From Mycobacterium sp. KBS0706 (GTDB lineage Bacteria; Pseudomonadota; Alphaproteobacteria; DSM-16000; Inquilinaceae): a DNA stretch of 64,000 bases. The notes beneath the pieces are model-generated. The model searched no databases. It was not told the DNA's origin and was given only the letters and a program-made list of their open reading frames with translations. The stretch lies in contig NZ_VCCH02000003.1 in NCBI RefSeq assembly GCF_005938675.2, positions 62,001 through 126,000 on the forward strand. The letters are read 5' to 3'. A program made the position numbers and the translations under genes. Every line of letters starts with the position of its first letter. Position 1 is the first letter of the stretch. Positions 35,018-43,102 of the stretch are shown here, piece after piece.

Positions 35018-36100
35018 TCAGCGGTCGACCACCAGGGTCTCGACCGACAGGATCGAGGGCAAGTGCTGGGCGATGCAGTCCCAGCTCTCGCCCTCGTCGG
35101 CGCTGGCGAACAGCGCCCCGCCCGAGCTGCCGAAATACACCCCGGCCGGATCCAGCCGGTCGGTCGCCATGGCCTGGCGCAGCACCCCGAAATAGGCGTT
35201 CTCCTGCGGCAGGCCGCGGCGCAGATCTTGCCAGCTGGCGCCGCCGTCGCGGGTGCGCCAGACCGCGGCCTTGCCGTCGGGCACGAAGCGGCCCTTGATG
35301 TCGCCGTTGAGCGGCAGCAGGAACAGCGTGTCGGCGTCGCGCGGATGGGCCGCGGCCGGGAAGCCGAAGCTGGAGGGCAGACCCGCCTCGATGCTGTCCC
35401 AGCGCCGGCCGCCATCGTCGCTGCGATACATGCCGCAATGGTTCTGCTGGTACAGCCGCTCCGTCCTGCCCGGCGCCATCACCAGGCAATGCACGCATTG
35501 CCCGAACTCGGGATAACGCTGGTCCTCGGGCATGAAATCGGCCCGAGTGCCGCGGTTGCGGGTCTCCCAGGTCTCGCCGCCATCGGCGGTGTGGAACACG
35601 CCGGCGGCGGAGATGCCGACCCAGATCTTGCCCGGGTCGTCCGGATGCAGCACCAGCGAATGCAGGATCAGCCCGGCCCCGCCCGGGCTCCACTCCGGCC
35701 GGGTCGGATGGCGCTGCAGCCCCTCGACATGGCCCCAGGACTGCCCCTGGTCATCGCTGTGGAACAGGCCGGCCGGCTGCACTCCGGCATAAACCCGGCC
35801 GTCGCGCACGCCCAGGCTCCACACCGCCTTGATCGGCTCCTGCCCCTCGGCATAGGCCAGCCCGTCGCTGGAATGGGTCCAGGTCTCGCCGAGATCGGTC
35901 GATTTCCAGACCGCCGGCCCGAACCATTCATTGCCGCCGGCGCCGTAGATCGTGGCCGACTCCGGGTCGGCGACGACATGGTTGATCGGCCAAGTCTCGC
36001 AGAACGGCCCCCGCAGCCGCCACGACCGCCGCGCCGGGTCGCTCTCGGCAATGAACGCGCCCTTCTTGGTCCCGACCAGGACCAGGATCCGTTGTCCCAT
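35018..36100 (-). CDS. BNR/Asp-box beta-propeller protein (exo-sialidase-like fold)
   Basis: A 360-residue protein without signal peptide. Six Asp-box motifs (S/T-x-D-x-G-x-x-W) occur at about 67-74, 115-122, 171-178, 227-234, 283-290 and 333-340, spaced 48-56 residues apart, so a six-bladed propeller is likely. It is commonly labelled glycosyl hydrolase, but the arginine triad of true sialidases is not evident and the start MGQRILVLVGTKKGAF is cytoplasmic. An operon with a MoaD/ThiS protein recurs in other bacteria; the joint function is not established. GGGAGACG lies before ATG 36100. An inverted repeat upstream may be its operator. Confidence 0.8.
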   Translation of the reverse strand: MGQRILVLVGTKKGAFIAESDPARRSWRLRGPFCETWPINHVVADPESATIYGAGGNEWFGPAVWKSTDLGETWTHSSDGLAYAEGQEPIKAVWSLGVRDGRVYAGVQPAGLFHSDDQGQSWGHVEGLQRHPTRPEWSPGGAGLILHSLVLHPDDPGKIWVGISAAGVFHTADGGETWETRNRGTRADFMPEDQRYPEFGQCVHCLVMAPGRTERLYQQNHCGMYRSDDGGRRWDSIEAGLPSSFGFPAAAHPRDADTLFLLPLNGDIKGRFVPDGKAAVWRTRDGGASWQDLRRGLPQENAYFGVLRQAMATDRLDPAGVYFGSSGGALFASADEGESWDCIAQHLPSILSVETLVVDR

Positions 36101-36158
36101 GCTCGCGTCTCCCTCGCCCCGCCGACCGGTTGTTGGTTTGGTCCGGCGGATCCCATAT

Positions 36159-36174
36159 TTAACTTTTCAGTTAA
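36159..36174. promoter_or_regulatory. Inverted repeat upstream of the propeller/MoaD operon
   Basis: TTAACT-TTTC-AGTTAA is a perfect 6-bp inverted repeat about 59 bases upstream of ATG 36100, in the only strongly A/T-rich patch nearby (TATTTAACTTTTCAGTTAAG). This symmetry is typical of ArsR- or MarR-type operators. No regulator gene adjoins it. Confidence 0.45.
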
Positions 36175-36291
36175 GTTATGGCAGTGGGAGGCCGCTGTCA
36201 AATCGCAGGCAGGACCAGCCGCGTTTCGGTGGGACCACAGGGAGCGGGCCCACCTCGACGCGGCATCGTCCGGCTCTCGGAACGTTCGCTC

Positions 36292-38706
36292 CTACTGCTC
36301 CTTCTTGTCGGCCCAGTTGACGGCAGCCGCGGCGTCTCTCTGCCATCCCTCGAGGGCAGGCTCTTCCTCCGCCGATTTCTGGCTCGACGTCGCAGCGGCA
36401 GCAGGACGCTTCGGCTCGGCGGGCGGATCCTCCTCGGGTTTCGGGGGAGCTTCCTCCGACATCAGTACCGTGTCCTCGGGCTTCGGCGGAGCCTCTTCGA
36501 ACTCCAGCGGCGCGGCGGACGTGCTTGACTCGCCTTTGCGACGCGGCGGCATCCGCGTCATGCCGAGGGACTCCTCGCCCGGCAGCGCCGCCATATCCTC
36601 CGGGAGGTCATCGTCCGTGACGTCCTCGATCCGCGCCGTCTCCCCCTCCAGGCGCGTCACCTCTGCGTCGAACCGGGCCTTGAACTTCGCGAGAGCGCTT
36701 TCGAGGCGATCCATATACCTCTCGTCGAAGCCCTCCGGGACCTCGAATCCACCGCTGCCGGTATCCTCCGGCAACGCGATCGCCGCGTTCTTGCGTGTGA
36801 TGCCGCGCATAAGCCACAGGGTGGAGGCCGAAACCGCTTCGCCCATGCGGCCACTGATCAGGAGGTAGGTCAGCATCTGATAAGCGGTGTAGAGCGCGAA
36901 GTTGACCTTGCCGTCCGCGATATGGAGGTCCGGATGCTCCGTGATGAGCATGCTGGGCGTAGTGTGCGTGAACGTCGCATTTGCGGGCAGCCCCTCAGGC
37001 CGCTCTGTCGTCACCAGATCGAACGCGCCTTCATGAAAGGCGAATTCGAAGGCCAGGTTGATGATGGACGGGAGCGTGCCGACCAGCGATCCGCCGAGAT
37101 AGCTGCCGAAGGTCCTGATGGCGGATTCGACGGTCTTCGAATCGTCGCGCAGTCGCGCGAGTTCTACCAGCCATGCCGTTACGTAGTAAGGAATATAGTC
37201 TGCCAGAAGTGCGGGAATGCGGATGGCGCCCAGGGAATTCACCGTGCCGATCAGCGCCGCCGCACCCAGCAGGCCGGGAGCGGCGATCTTCTTCGCCCTC
37301 TTCTCCTCCGCGGTGATGAGCTCGACCTGGGCCATGACGTTCTTGATCAGGGGGTCGAGCAATTCGCCGATCTTCTGAAGGCCCGATCCCACCTGGTCGA
37401 GCAGCTGGCTTTCCGCATCGCCGATCCGGCCGCCTTCCTCATAGCGTTCACGGGCGGTCCGGACGACCGACCAGAGGCCGCTGGCGAATTTGTAGTGATC
37501 GCGGATCAGCCCGGCCGTGTCGTTGTCGTCGGCGGGCACCGTCACGCCGCCGCTGTTGAGATTCGCCATGCGGATGGCATCGTTCGCCAGCCAGCGTCGG
37601 ACGAAGCCCAGTGTCTCAGGATCGTTCCGGCCCTTTTCCCCAGCCGTCTTGCGCCAGGCCCAGTCCTTCATCTGCTGGTATTGATCGGGGAAGTTGGATG
37701 CCATGAACAGGCCGAATTCGGCCGTCGCCACGATGGCGGGGAACCATTTGCTCTCATTGACCTCGATCGCCGCCTCAGCCGGGCCCTGGATTGCCGTGTT
37801 TTCTGGATGCTCGTCGGCATAGGCCTTGATGAAGGCCTGGATCGCAAAGAACACGGCCGGAAGAAACCAGATGAGATGCCGGTCCCGGAAATTGTTCATC
37901 CAGAGGCGGGCATTCAGGCCGGGATTGACCAGAAGGCCGCCCATCTGGGTGACCGTGCGAGCATAGGCACCGCCCAAGGCGCCGGTATAGAGCCAGCTCG
38001 CCGGTCGCGTCTCGTTCGAGTAGACGAAGGGCAGCGGGATCAGCGCGAATGACGCGGCCGTCCCGGCGATGACGCCAACGCGCTCGCGGAACGTCCGGTC
38101 AAAGGCGATCGCGCCGAGGTCGGAGATGAGCTGATCGAGCTGGCCGGTGACCTGCTGCTTGGCGAAGACGAGGTCCGGATCCGTGTCGTCGCCAAGATCT
38201 GCCACCATGGCGCGCATCTGGGCGAAGACGTCGCGCATCGTGCCCAGCACGCTCCGCGGATCGGAGGCGTCGGCATCGCCGCTAGCGTCGAATTCGAGGC
38301 GGCGAAGCTGGTCCCTGAAATCGCTGGACGAGATCAGGTCGGTGTACATCGTCGTACCCTTCCAGAGCCGGTTCAGGCCGGTCGGCTTTTCCGGGGGGAC
38401 AATGGTGTTTCTCGCCGCGGCCTTGGCGGCCTCGATCATGGCATCGGGATCTCGCGCATAGCGGATCAGGAGCTGAGGGTCCACAAACGCGACCGCCTGC
38501 AGCCAGGCGGTGAGGTTCGTCGGAAGCTCGATGCCTCCCTGCTCGAGATCCTGGGCCGGCCGCTTGCCGCGCGCTTTGGCACTCATGGGCGGTGCCGGGT
38601 GCAGGGGAAGATCCCTGTTGATCTCATCCACCAGCGCCTGCCTGCGCCTCGGATCTGCCGATGTCTCAGCTTCGGTCTCGGCTTTGGTGATGCCCGTATC
38701 GCTCAT
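36292..38706 (-). CDS. Large unrecognised membrane-associated protein
   Basis: I do not recognise this 804-residue protein. Residues 1-60 are acidic and polar. Hydrophobic segments lie near 211-228, 277-293, 321-337, 474-495, 535-558 and 601-618, so it probably inserts in a membrane several times. Helical polar regions lie between (for example QLLDQVGSGLQKIGELLDPL). Residues 660-695 form a coiled coil (DRLESALAKFKARFDAEVTR). The tail is disordered, rich in Pro/Glu, with two copies of EEAPPKPE. There is no N-terminal signal peptide. AAGGAGAC precedes ATG 38706. The GC and codon use look lower than in neighbouring genes, as for the repeat protein at 951-2543, suggesting acquisition. The layout recalls secreted pore-forming or effector proteins, but no secretion genes are in the window. 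Confidence 0.75.
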   Translation of the reverse strand: MSDTGITKAETEAETSADPRRRQALVDEINRDLPLHPAPPMSAKARGKRPAQDLEQGGIELPTNLTAWLQAVAFVDPQLLIRYARDPDAMIEAAKAAARNTIVPPEKPTGLNRLWKGTTMYTDLISSSDFRDQLRRLEFDASGDADASDPRSVLGTMRDVFAQMRAMVADLGDDTDPDLVFAKQQVTGQLDQLISDLGAIAFDRTFRERVGVIAGTAASFALIPLPFVYSNETRPASWLYTGALGGAYARTVTQMGGLLVNPGLNARLWMNNFRDRHLIWFLPAVFFAIQAFIKAYADEHPENTAIQGPAEAAIEVNESKWFPAIVATAEFGLFMASNFPDQYQQMKDWAWRKTAGEKGRNDPETLGFVRRWLANDAIRMANLNSGGVTVPADDNDTAGLIRDHYKFASGLWSVVRTARERYEEGGRIGDAESQLLDQVGSGLQKIGELLDPLIKNVMAQVELITAEEKRAKKIAAPGLLGAAALIGTVNSLGAIRIPALLADYIPYYVTAWLVELARLRDDSKTVESAIRTFGSYLGGSLVGTLPSIINLAFEFAFHEGAFDLVTTERPEGLPANATFTHTTPSMLITEHPDLHIADGKVNFALYTAYQMLTYLLISGRMGEAVSASTLWLMRGITRKNAAIALPEDTGSGGFEVPEGFDERYMDRLESALAKFKARFDAEVTRLEGETARIEDVTDDDLPEDMAALPGEESLGMTRMPPRRKGESSTSAAPLEFEEAPPKPEDTVLMSEEAPPKPEEDPPAEPKRPAAAATSSQKSAEEEPALEGWQRDAAAAVNWADKKEQ

Positions 38707-38961
38707 GAGAATGTCTCCTTGTCTGCAGCACGATCCGGCGGAATGCCGCGTCGACATCGGAGACTTTGATAATCAGGGCACGGAGTTCCCAATGCGGTCT
38801 TGGTATCGGACGATCAGGCTGATGCATGCCCGGGCGAAGGGCGCGAAACAGCGATCCGTCATCGCGAGGCGCGCAGCGCCACGGCCGGACACGACCGGGC
38901 GTCGATCTGAAATGATGGCGGCGCCGGCGGCGGCTTCAGCCCGCCGGCGCCGATCCCGATA
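38707..38961. other. Gene-free stretch between purU and the large membrane protein gene
   Basis: The longest gene-free stretch of the window, 255 bases. It must hold the promoter of the minus-strand gene starting at 38706; I see no clear -10/-35 pair, no hrp-type or PIP-type box. Its distal end carries the purU terminator hairpin. Confidence 0.6.
38919..38952 (-). terminator. Hairpin terminator after purU
   Basis: A perfect 12-bp stem (CGGCGCCGGCGG at 38919-38930 with CCGCCGGCGCCG at 38941-38952) and a 10-base loop lie 9 bases beyond the purU stop. On the minus strand it is followed by a T-containing stretch (CATCATTTC) rather than a full T-run. Confidence 0.55.
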
Positions 38962-39816
38962 TCAGCGGAACACCACCGTCTTGGCGCCGTTCAGCAGCAC
39001 GCGGTGCTCGGAGTGGTATTTCAGGGCGCGGGCCAGCACCACGCTCTCCACGTCGCGGCCGATGGCGACCCAGTCGTCGGCCGAGGCGGTGTGGTCGACC
39101 CGGGTCACGTCCTGGTCGATGATCGGGCCCTCGTCGAGGTCGTCGGTGACGTAGTGCGAGGTGGCGCCGATCAGCTTGACGCCGCGGGAATGCGCCTGGT
39201 GGTAGGGCTTGGCGCCCTTGAAGCTGGGCAGGAAGGAATGGTGGATGTTGATCACCCGCCCCTCCATCTTCCGGCACAGGTCGGAGGACAGCACCTGCAT
39301 GTAGCGGGCCAGGACGACGAGGTCGATCTTCTCCTCGTCCACCAAGTCCAAGAGCCGCCGCTCCTGCTGCGCCTTGTTGTCCCGCGTCACCGGCAGGTGG
39401 TGGAACGGGATGCCGGCGGCGGCGACCCGCTGGTAGCTGTCGCGGTGGTTCGAGACCACGGCCGGGATCTCGATCGGCAGCGAGCCGATCTGCACCCGGT
39501 ACAGGATGTCGTTCAGGCAATGGTCGAATTTCGACACCATGATCAGGGCGCGGATCTTGCGGTCCGCGTCATGCAGCTCCCAATCCATGCCGTAGTCGCT
39601 GCCGATCGGGGTGAAGCCCTCGCGCAGGGCGTCGATGTCGGCCGTGCCCTCCACCGCCTCGACCACCACCCGCATGAAGAAGCGGCCGGTGTCGCGGTCG
39701 AAGAACTGCGCGCTCTCGAGGATGTTGAGGCCGGAGCGGAACACGAAATCCGAGATCCGGGCGACGATGCCGGGGACATCGGTGCAGGAGAGCTTGAGGA
39801 TCAGCCGTTTCGCCAT
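38962..39816 (-). CDS. purU: Formyltetrahydrofolate deformylase
   Basis: A 284-residue enzyme that hydrolyses 10-formyl-tetrahydrofolate to formate and tetrahydrofolate, supplying formate for purine synthesis or balancing C1 folate pools. Residues about 5-80 are an ACT domain (LSCTDVPGIVARISDFVF). The formyltransferase domain follows, with SNHRDSYQRVA, ARYMQVLSSDLCRKM, INIHHSFLPSFKGAKPYHQA and HYVTDDLDEGPII holding the Asn-His-Asp active residues. The length matches E. coli PurU. It is a single gene with its own terminator. Confidence 0.93.
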   Translation of the reverse strand: MAKRLILKLSCTDVPGIVARISDFVFRSGLNILESAQFFDRDTGRFFMRVVVEAVEGTADIDALREGFTPIGSDYGMDWELHDADRKIRALIMVSKFDHCLNDILYRVQIGSLPIEIPAVVSNHRDSYQRVAAAGIPFHHLPVTRDNKAQQERRLLDLVDEEKIDLVVLARYMQVLSSDLCRKMEGRVINIHHSFLPSFKGAKPYHQAHSRGVKLIGATSHYVTDDLDEGPIIDQDVTRVDHTASADDWVAIGRDVESVVLARALKYHSEHRVLLNGAKTVVFR

Positions 39817-39923
39817 GGGTGCCGCGTCGTCTCGCTGAAGGGCCGAGGGGCCGTGAAGCAATGGTCGACACCTAGCACGGGACCGGCCGCCGCCTGCGGC
39901 TTGATTGCGACGGCCGGATGCCT

Positions 39924-39940
39924 GGGGCCGACGCGGCCCC
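39924..39940 (-). terminator. Hairpin after the VOC-family gene
   Basis: GGGGCCG-ACG-CGGCCCC forms a perfect 7-bp stem just beyond the stop (39948) of the minus-strand VOC gene. No T-run follows, so it is a weak or factor-assisted terminator at best. Confidence 0.35.
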
Positions 39941-39947
39941 AATCTGG

Positions 39948-40358
39948 CTACGCGGTTTCCCGGTACGGCACCAGGTCGGGCGTGGTCCCGTCCTTGAAAT
40001 CGACATGGACGTGGTTGCCGTCCGGGTCGTGGAAATTGACCTGGACCAGTCCGCTGCGCGGCGGGCTGCCGAGCTTGGTCTCGACGCCCAGCCCCTTCAG
40101 ATGGGCCAGGAAGTCGTCCAGATTTCCGTTGCTCTGGAAGGCGAAATGCGACAGCTGCACCTGCTCCGGATGCAGCGCCTGCTTCACCTCGACCAGATGC
40201 ACCACCGCCTGGTCGCCGAGATAGAGCCAGGCGCCGGGGAACGGGAAGTCCGGCCGAGGCCCCGCCTCCAGGCCAAGGGTGTCGCGGTAGAAGCGGATCA
40301 GCCGCTTCTGGTCGGCGGTCCAGATGTTGACGTGGTCCAGGCGTGTCAGGCTGGTCAT
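39948..40358 (-). CDS. VOC-family (glyoxalase/extradiol dioxygenase fold) protein
   Basis: A 136-residue single-domain VOC protein. The fold is marked by [24 protein letters not shown], then [21 protein letters not shown] and [13 protein letters not shown]. Candidate metal ligands are H9, a histidine in LSHFAFQ and an acidic residue near the C-terminus. The reaction could be a lyase, dioxygenase or resistance function; nothing decides it. GGGAG precedes ATG 40358. It is divergent from the UPF0261 operon with a GntR-like palindrome between, so the two units may respond to the same signal. Confidence 0.8.
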   Translation of the reverse strand: MTSLTRLDHVNIWTADQKRLIRFYRDTLGLEAGPRPDFPFPGAWLYLGDQAVVHLVEVKQALHPEQVQLSHFAFQSNGNLDDFLAHLKGLGVETKLGSPPRSGLVQVNFHDPDGNHVHVDFKDGTTPDLVPYRETA

Positions 40359-40400
40359 GCGCGTTCTCCCGGCTGGTCGTTGCCGCAGCATAGACCCTGG

Positions 40401-40411
40401 TTGTCCGACAA
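40401..40411. promoter_or_regulatory. Candidate GntR/FadR-type operator
   Basis: TTGTCCGACAA is an 11-base palindrome fitting the TNGTNNNACNA consensus of the FadR subfamily of GntR regulators. It lies 42 bases upstream of the VOC gene and 112 bases upstream of the UPF0261 operon. No GntR gene is in the window. Confidence 0.4.
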
Positions 40412-40523
40412 AAGAAGCCGGAACCTTGTTCCCACGACCCCTTGCGCCCGGGGCGGCCGCGGGGCGACAACCGAGGGCAAGAACCGGCGCGGCCATGCCG
40501 GCGATTCCCAGGGAGGACGCGCC

Positions 40524-41729
40524 ATGAAGGCCTATGTCATCGGGACCTGCGACACCAAGGGCCGCGAGCTGGCCTATGTGAAGGGCCTGGTCGAGGCGCT
40601 CGGCGTCCCGGCGGTGCTGGTCGATGTCGGCACCGGCTCCCGCGGTCCCGGCCAGGGGCTGCCCATCGACGTCACGGCCCGAGAGGTGGCCCTGCACCAT
40701 TCCGGCGGCATCGACGCCGTGTTCAGCGACGATCGCGGCCATGCGGTCGCGGCGATGGCCGAGGCGCTGCGCGGCTTCCTGGCCAGCCGGACGGATGTCG
40801 GCGGCGTCATCGGCCTGGGCGGGTCCGGCGGCACGGCGCTGATCACCCCGGCGATGCGCGACCTGCCGGTCGGGGTGCCGAAGGTCATGGTCTCGACCGT
40901 CGCCTCCGGCAATGTCGCGCCCTATGTCGGGCCGGCCGACATCATGATGCTGTATTCGGTCACCGATGTGTCCGGGATCAACCGCATCTCCCGCGCCGTG
41001 CTGGGCAACGCCGCCCATGCCCTGGCCGGGATGGTGGCGCATCCGGCGCCGCGCAGCGAGGCCGACAAGCCGGCGCTGGGCCTGACCATGTTCGGCGTCA
41101 CCACTCCCTGCGTCGAGCAGGTCAGCCAAGCGCTGGAGGGCGAATATGACTGCCTGGTGTTCCACGCCACCGGCACCGGCGGCCGGTCGATGGAGAAGCT
41201 GGTCGACTCCGGCCTGATCGGCGGCGTCATCGACATCACCACGACCGAGATTTGCGACCTGCTGGTCGGCGGCGTGTTCCCGGCCGGCGAGGACCGGTTC
41301 GACAGCATCATCCGCACCCGCATCCCCTATGTGGCCTCCTGCGGCGCGCTCGACATGGTCAATTTCGGGGCGAAGGAGACGGTCCCGGAGAAATTCCTGA
41401 AGCGAAACCTCTATGTCCACAACCCGCAGGTGACGCTGATGCGGACGACGGTGGAAGAGAATGTCGAGATGGGCCGCTGGATCGGCGCCAAGCTGAACCG
41501 GATGGACGGGCCCGTGCGCTTCCTGATTCCGGAGGGCGGCGTGTCGCTGATCGACGCGCCGGGCAAGCCGTTCCACGACCCGGCCGCCGACGAGGCCCTT
41601 TTCCAGGCGCTGGAGGCGACGGTGCAACAGACCCCGAACCGCCGGCTGATCCGCCTGCCCCACGCGATCAACGCCCCGGAGTTCGCGGCCGCCTTGGTGC
41701 GCGAGTTCCGGGCGATCGCCCATCATTGA
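40524..41729 (+). CDS. UPF0261 (Tm-1-like ATP-binding domain) protein
   Basis: A 401-residue cytoplasmic protein of the UPF0261 family. It starts with the hallmark [21 protein letters not shown], has a glycine-rich [22 protein letters not shown], and ends in [14 protein letters not shown]. It is homologous to the N-terminal half of the tomato virus-resistance protein Tm-1, where ATP binding has been shown. The bacterial function is unknown. GGGAGG precedes ATG 40524. The next gene, 10 bases on, encodes the equivalent of Tm-1's C-terminal half, so the two products probably form a complex. Confidence 0.88.
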   Translation: MKAYVIGTCDTKGRELAYVKGLVEALGVPAVLVDVGTGSRGPGQGLPIDVTAREVALHHSGGIDAVFSDDRGHAVAAMAEALRGFLASRTDVGGVIGLGGSGGTALITPAMRDLPVGVPKVMVSTVASGNVAPYVGPADIMMLYSVTDVSGINRISRAVLGNAAHALAGMVAHPAPRSEADKPALGLTMFGVTTPCVEQVSQALEGEYDCLVFHATGTGGRSMEKLVDSGLIGGVIDITTTEICDLLVGGVFPAGEDRFDSIIRTRIPYVASCGALDMVNFGAKETVPEKFLKRNLYVHNPQVTLMRTTVEENVEMGRWIGAKLNRMDGPVRFLIPEGGVSLIDAPGKPFHDPAADEALFQALEATVQQTPNRRLIRLPHAINAPEFAAALVREFRAIAHH

Positions 41730-41739
41730 GGACGCCACC

Positions 41740-42570
41740 ATGACCCGTTTCGCCCGCGCCGACCTCCTGGCCAGGTTCCGCGGCATGGTCGAGCGCCGCG
41801 AGCCGATCGTCGGCGGCGGCGCCGGCACCGGCCTCTCCGCCAAATGCGAGGAGGCCGGCGGCATCGACCTGATCGTGATCTACAACTCCGGCCGCTACCG
41901 CATGGCCGGCCGCGGCTCGCTGGCCGGCCTCCTCGCCTATGGCAACGCCAACGAGATCGTGGTCGAGATGGCGCGCGAGGTGCTGCCGGTGGTGAAGAAC
42001 ACACCGGTCATCGCCGGGGTCAACGGCACCGACCCGTTCCTGCTGACCGATCACTTCCTCGGCCAGCTCAAGGCCATGGGCTTTGCCGGGGTGCAGAACT
42101 TCCCGACCGTCGGGCTGATCGACGGCACCTTCCGCCAGAACCTGGAGGAGACCGGCATGGGCTATGGGCTGGAGGTCGAGATGATCGCCCGTGCCCATGC
42201 GCTCGACCTGCTGACCACGCCCTATGTCTTCTCGGCCGAAGAGGCGGTGGCGATGGCCAAGGCCGGCGCCGACATCATCGTGCCGCATATGGGCCTGACC
42301 ACCGGCGGTGCGATCGGCGCCGAGACGGCGAAGACCCTCGACGACTGCGTCGCCCTGGTCGACGACTGGGCCGCGGCGGCTCTGGCGGTGCGCCCGGACA
42401 TCATCGTGCTGTGCCATGGCGGGCCGATCGCGATGCCGGCGGACGCGGCTTATGTCCTGCAGCGCTGCCGCCACTGCCACGGCTTCTACGGCGCCAGTTC
42501 GATGGAGCGGTTGCCCACCGAACAGGCCCTCACCGCCCAGACCCGCGCCTTCAAGCAGGTTTCGTTCTGA
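41740..42570 (+). CDS. Phosphoenolpyruvate hydrolase-family TIM-barrel protein
   Basis: A 276-residue TIM-barrel protein of the PF09370 family. Typical blocks are [69 protein letters not shown] and [19 protein letters not shown]. It resembles the C-terminal domain of tomato Tm-1 and is named after a PEP hydrolase relative; the substrate in bacteria is not settled. It follows UPF0261 by 10 bases and precedes an SRPBCC gene by 23, in one operon. Confidence 0.85.
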   Translation: MTRFARADLLARFRGMVERREPIVGGGAGTGLSAKCEEAGGIDLIVIYNSGRYRMAGRGSLAGLLAYGNANEIVVEMAREVLPVVKNTPVIAGVNGTDPFLLTDHFLGQLKAMGFAGVQNFPTVGLIDGTFRQNLEETGMGYGLEVEMIARAHALDLLTTPYVFSAEEAVAMAKAGADIIVPHMGLTTGGAIGAETAKTLDDCVALVDDWAAAALAVRPDIIVLCHGGPIAMPADAAYVLQRCRHCHGFYGASSMERLPTEQALTAQTRAFKQVSF

Positions 42571-42593
42571 CGTCCCAACCAGGAGAAGCGAGC

Positions 42594-43034
42594 ATGATCC
42601 GAGTGACCACCAGCAGCGTGATCAACGCCCCGGTCGACACCGTGTGGCAGGCGATCCGGGACTTCAACGCCCTGCCCGACTGGCATCCCGCCATCGCCAG
42701 CAGCAAGGTCGAGGACGGCGGCACCCCCGACCGCATCGGCTGCGTCCGCAGCATGGAGCTGGCCGGGGGCGGCGGCACCATCCGCGAGAGGCTGCTGACC
42801 CTCTCGGATTCCGAGCACAGCGTCACCTACGCGATCCTGGCCGCGCCGATGCCGGTCGAGAACTACGTCGCCACGCTGCGCCTGATTCCGGTCACCGACG
42901 GCAACCGCAGCTTCGCCGAATGGACCGCCGAGTTCGACGTTTCGGCCGAGAATGAGGCGGCGATGCGCAAGCTGATCGGCCAGGGCGTGTTCCAGACCGG
43001 CTTCGACTCCCTCAAGAAGCGCTTCGGCGGCTGA
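42594..43034 (+). CDS. SRPBCC (START/polyketide cyclase-like) protein
   Basis: A 146-residue helix-grip protein. The N-terminal SVINAPVDTVWQAIRDFNALPDWHPAIAS and the C-terminal helix AAMRKLIGQGVFQTGFDSLKKRF, read in two parts, define the SRPBCC fold, which encloses a hydrophobic cavity. It may bind or cyclise a hydrophobic product made by the operon's enzymes; this is inference. AGGAGAAG is well placed before ATG 42594. A long hairpin follows its stop. Confidence 0.82.
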   Translation: MIRVTTSSVINAPVDTVWQAIRDFNALPDWHPAIASSKVEDGGTPDRIGCVRSMELAGGGGTIRERLLTLSDSEHSVTYAILAAPMPVENYVATLRLIPVTDGNRSFAEWTAEFDVSAENEAAMRKLIGQGVFQTGFDSLKKRFGG

Positions 43035-43049
43035 TCTCCGCGACTTTAC

Positions 43050-43083
43050 GCCGGGGCGCGCCCGGTGCAGGGTGCGCCCCGGC
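43050..43083 (+). terminator. Strong hairpin between the SRPBCC and DUF1479 genes
   Basis: A perfect 10-bp GC stem (GCCGGGGCGC at 43050-43059, GCGCCCCGGC at 43074-43083) with a 14-base loop lies in the 68-base gap. There is no T-run, so it may reduce rather than stop transcription into the dioxygenase gene, or protect the upstream mRNA. Confidence 0.4.
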
Positions 43084-43102
43084 CAGAACAGGTGTCGGAT
43101 AG

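Noticed and set aside
38707..38961. hrp-box or PIP-box upstream of the large membrane protein gene
   Set aside because: I looked for GGAACC-N15/16-CCAC and TTCG-N15-TTCG in the gene's orientation and found no acceptable match.
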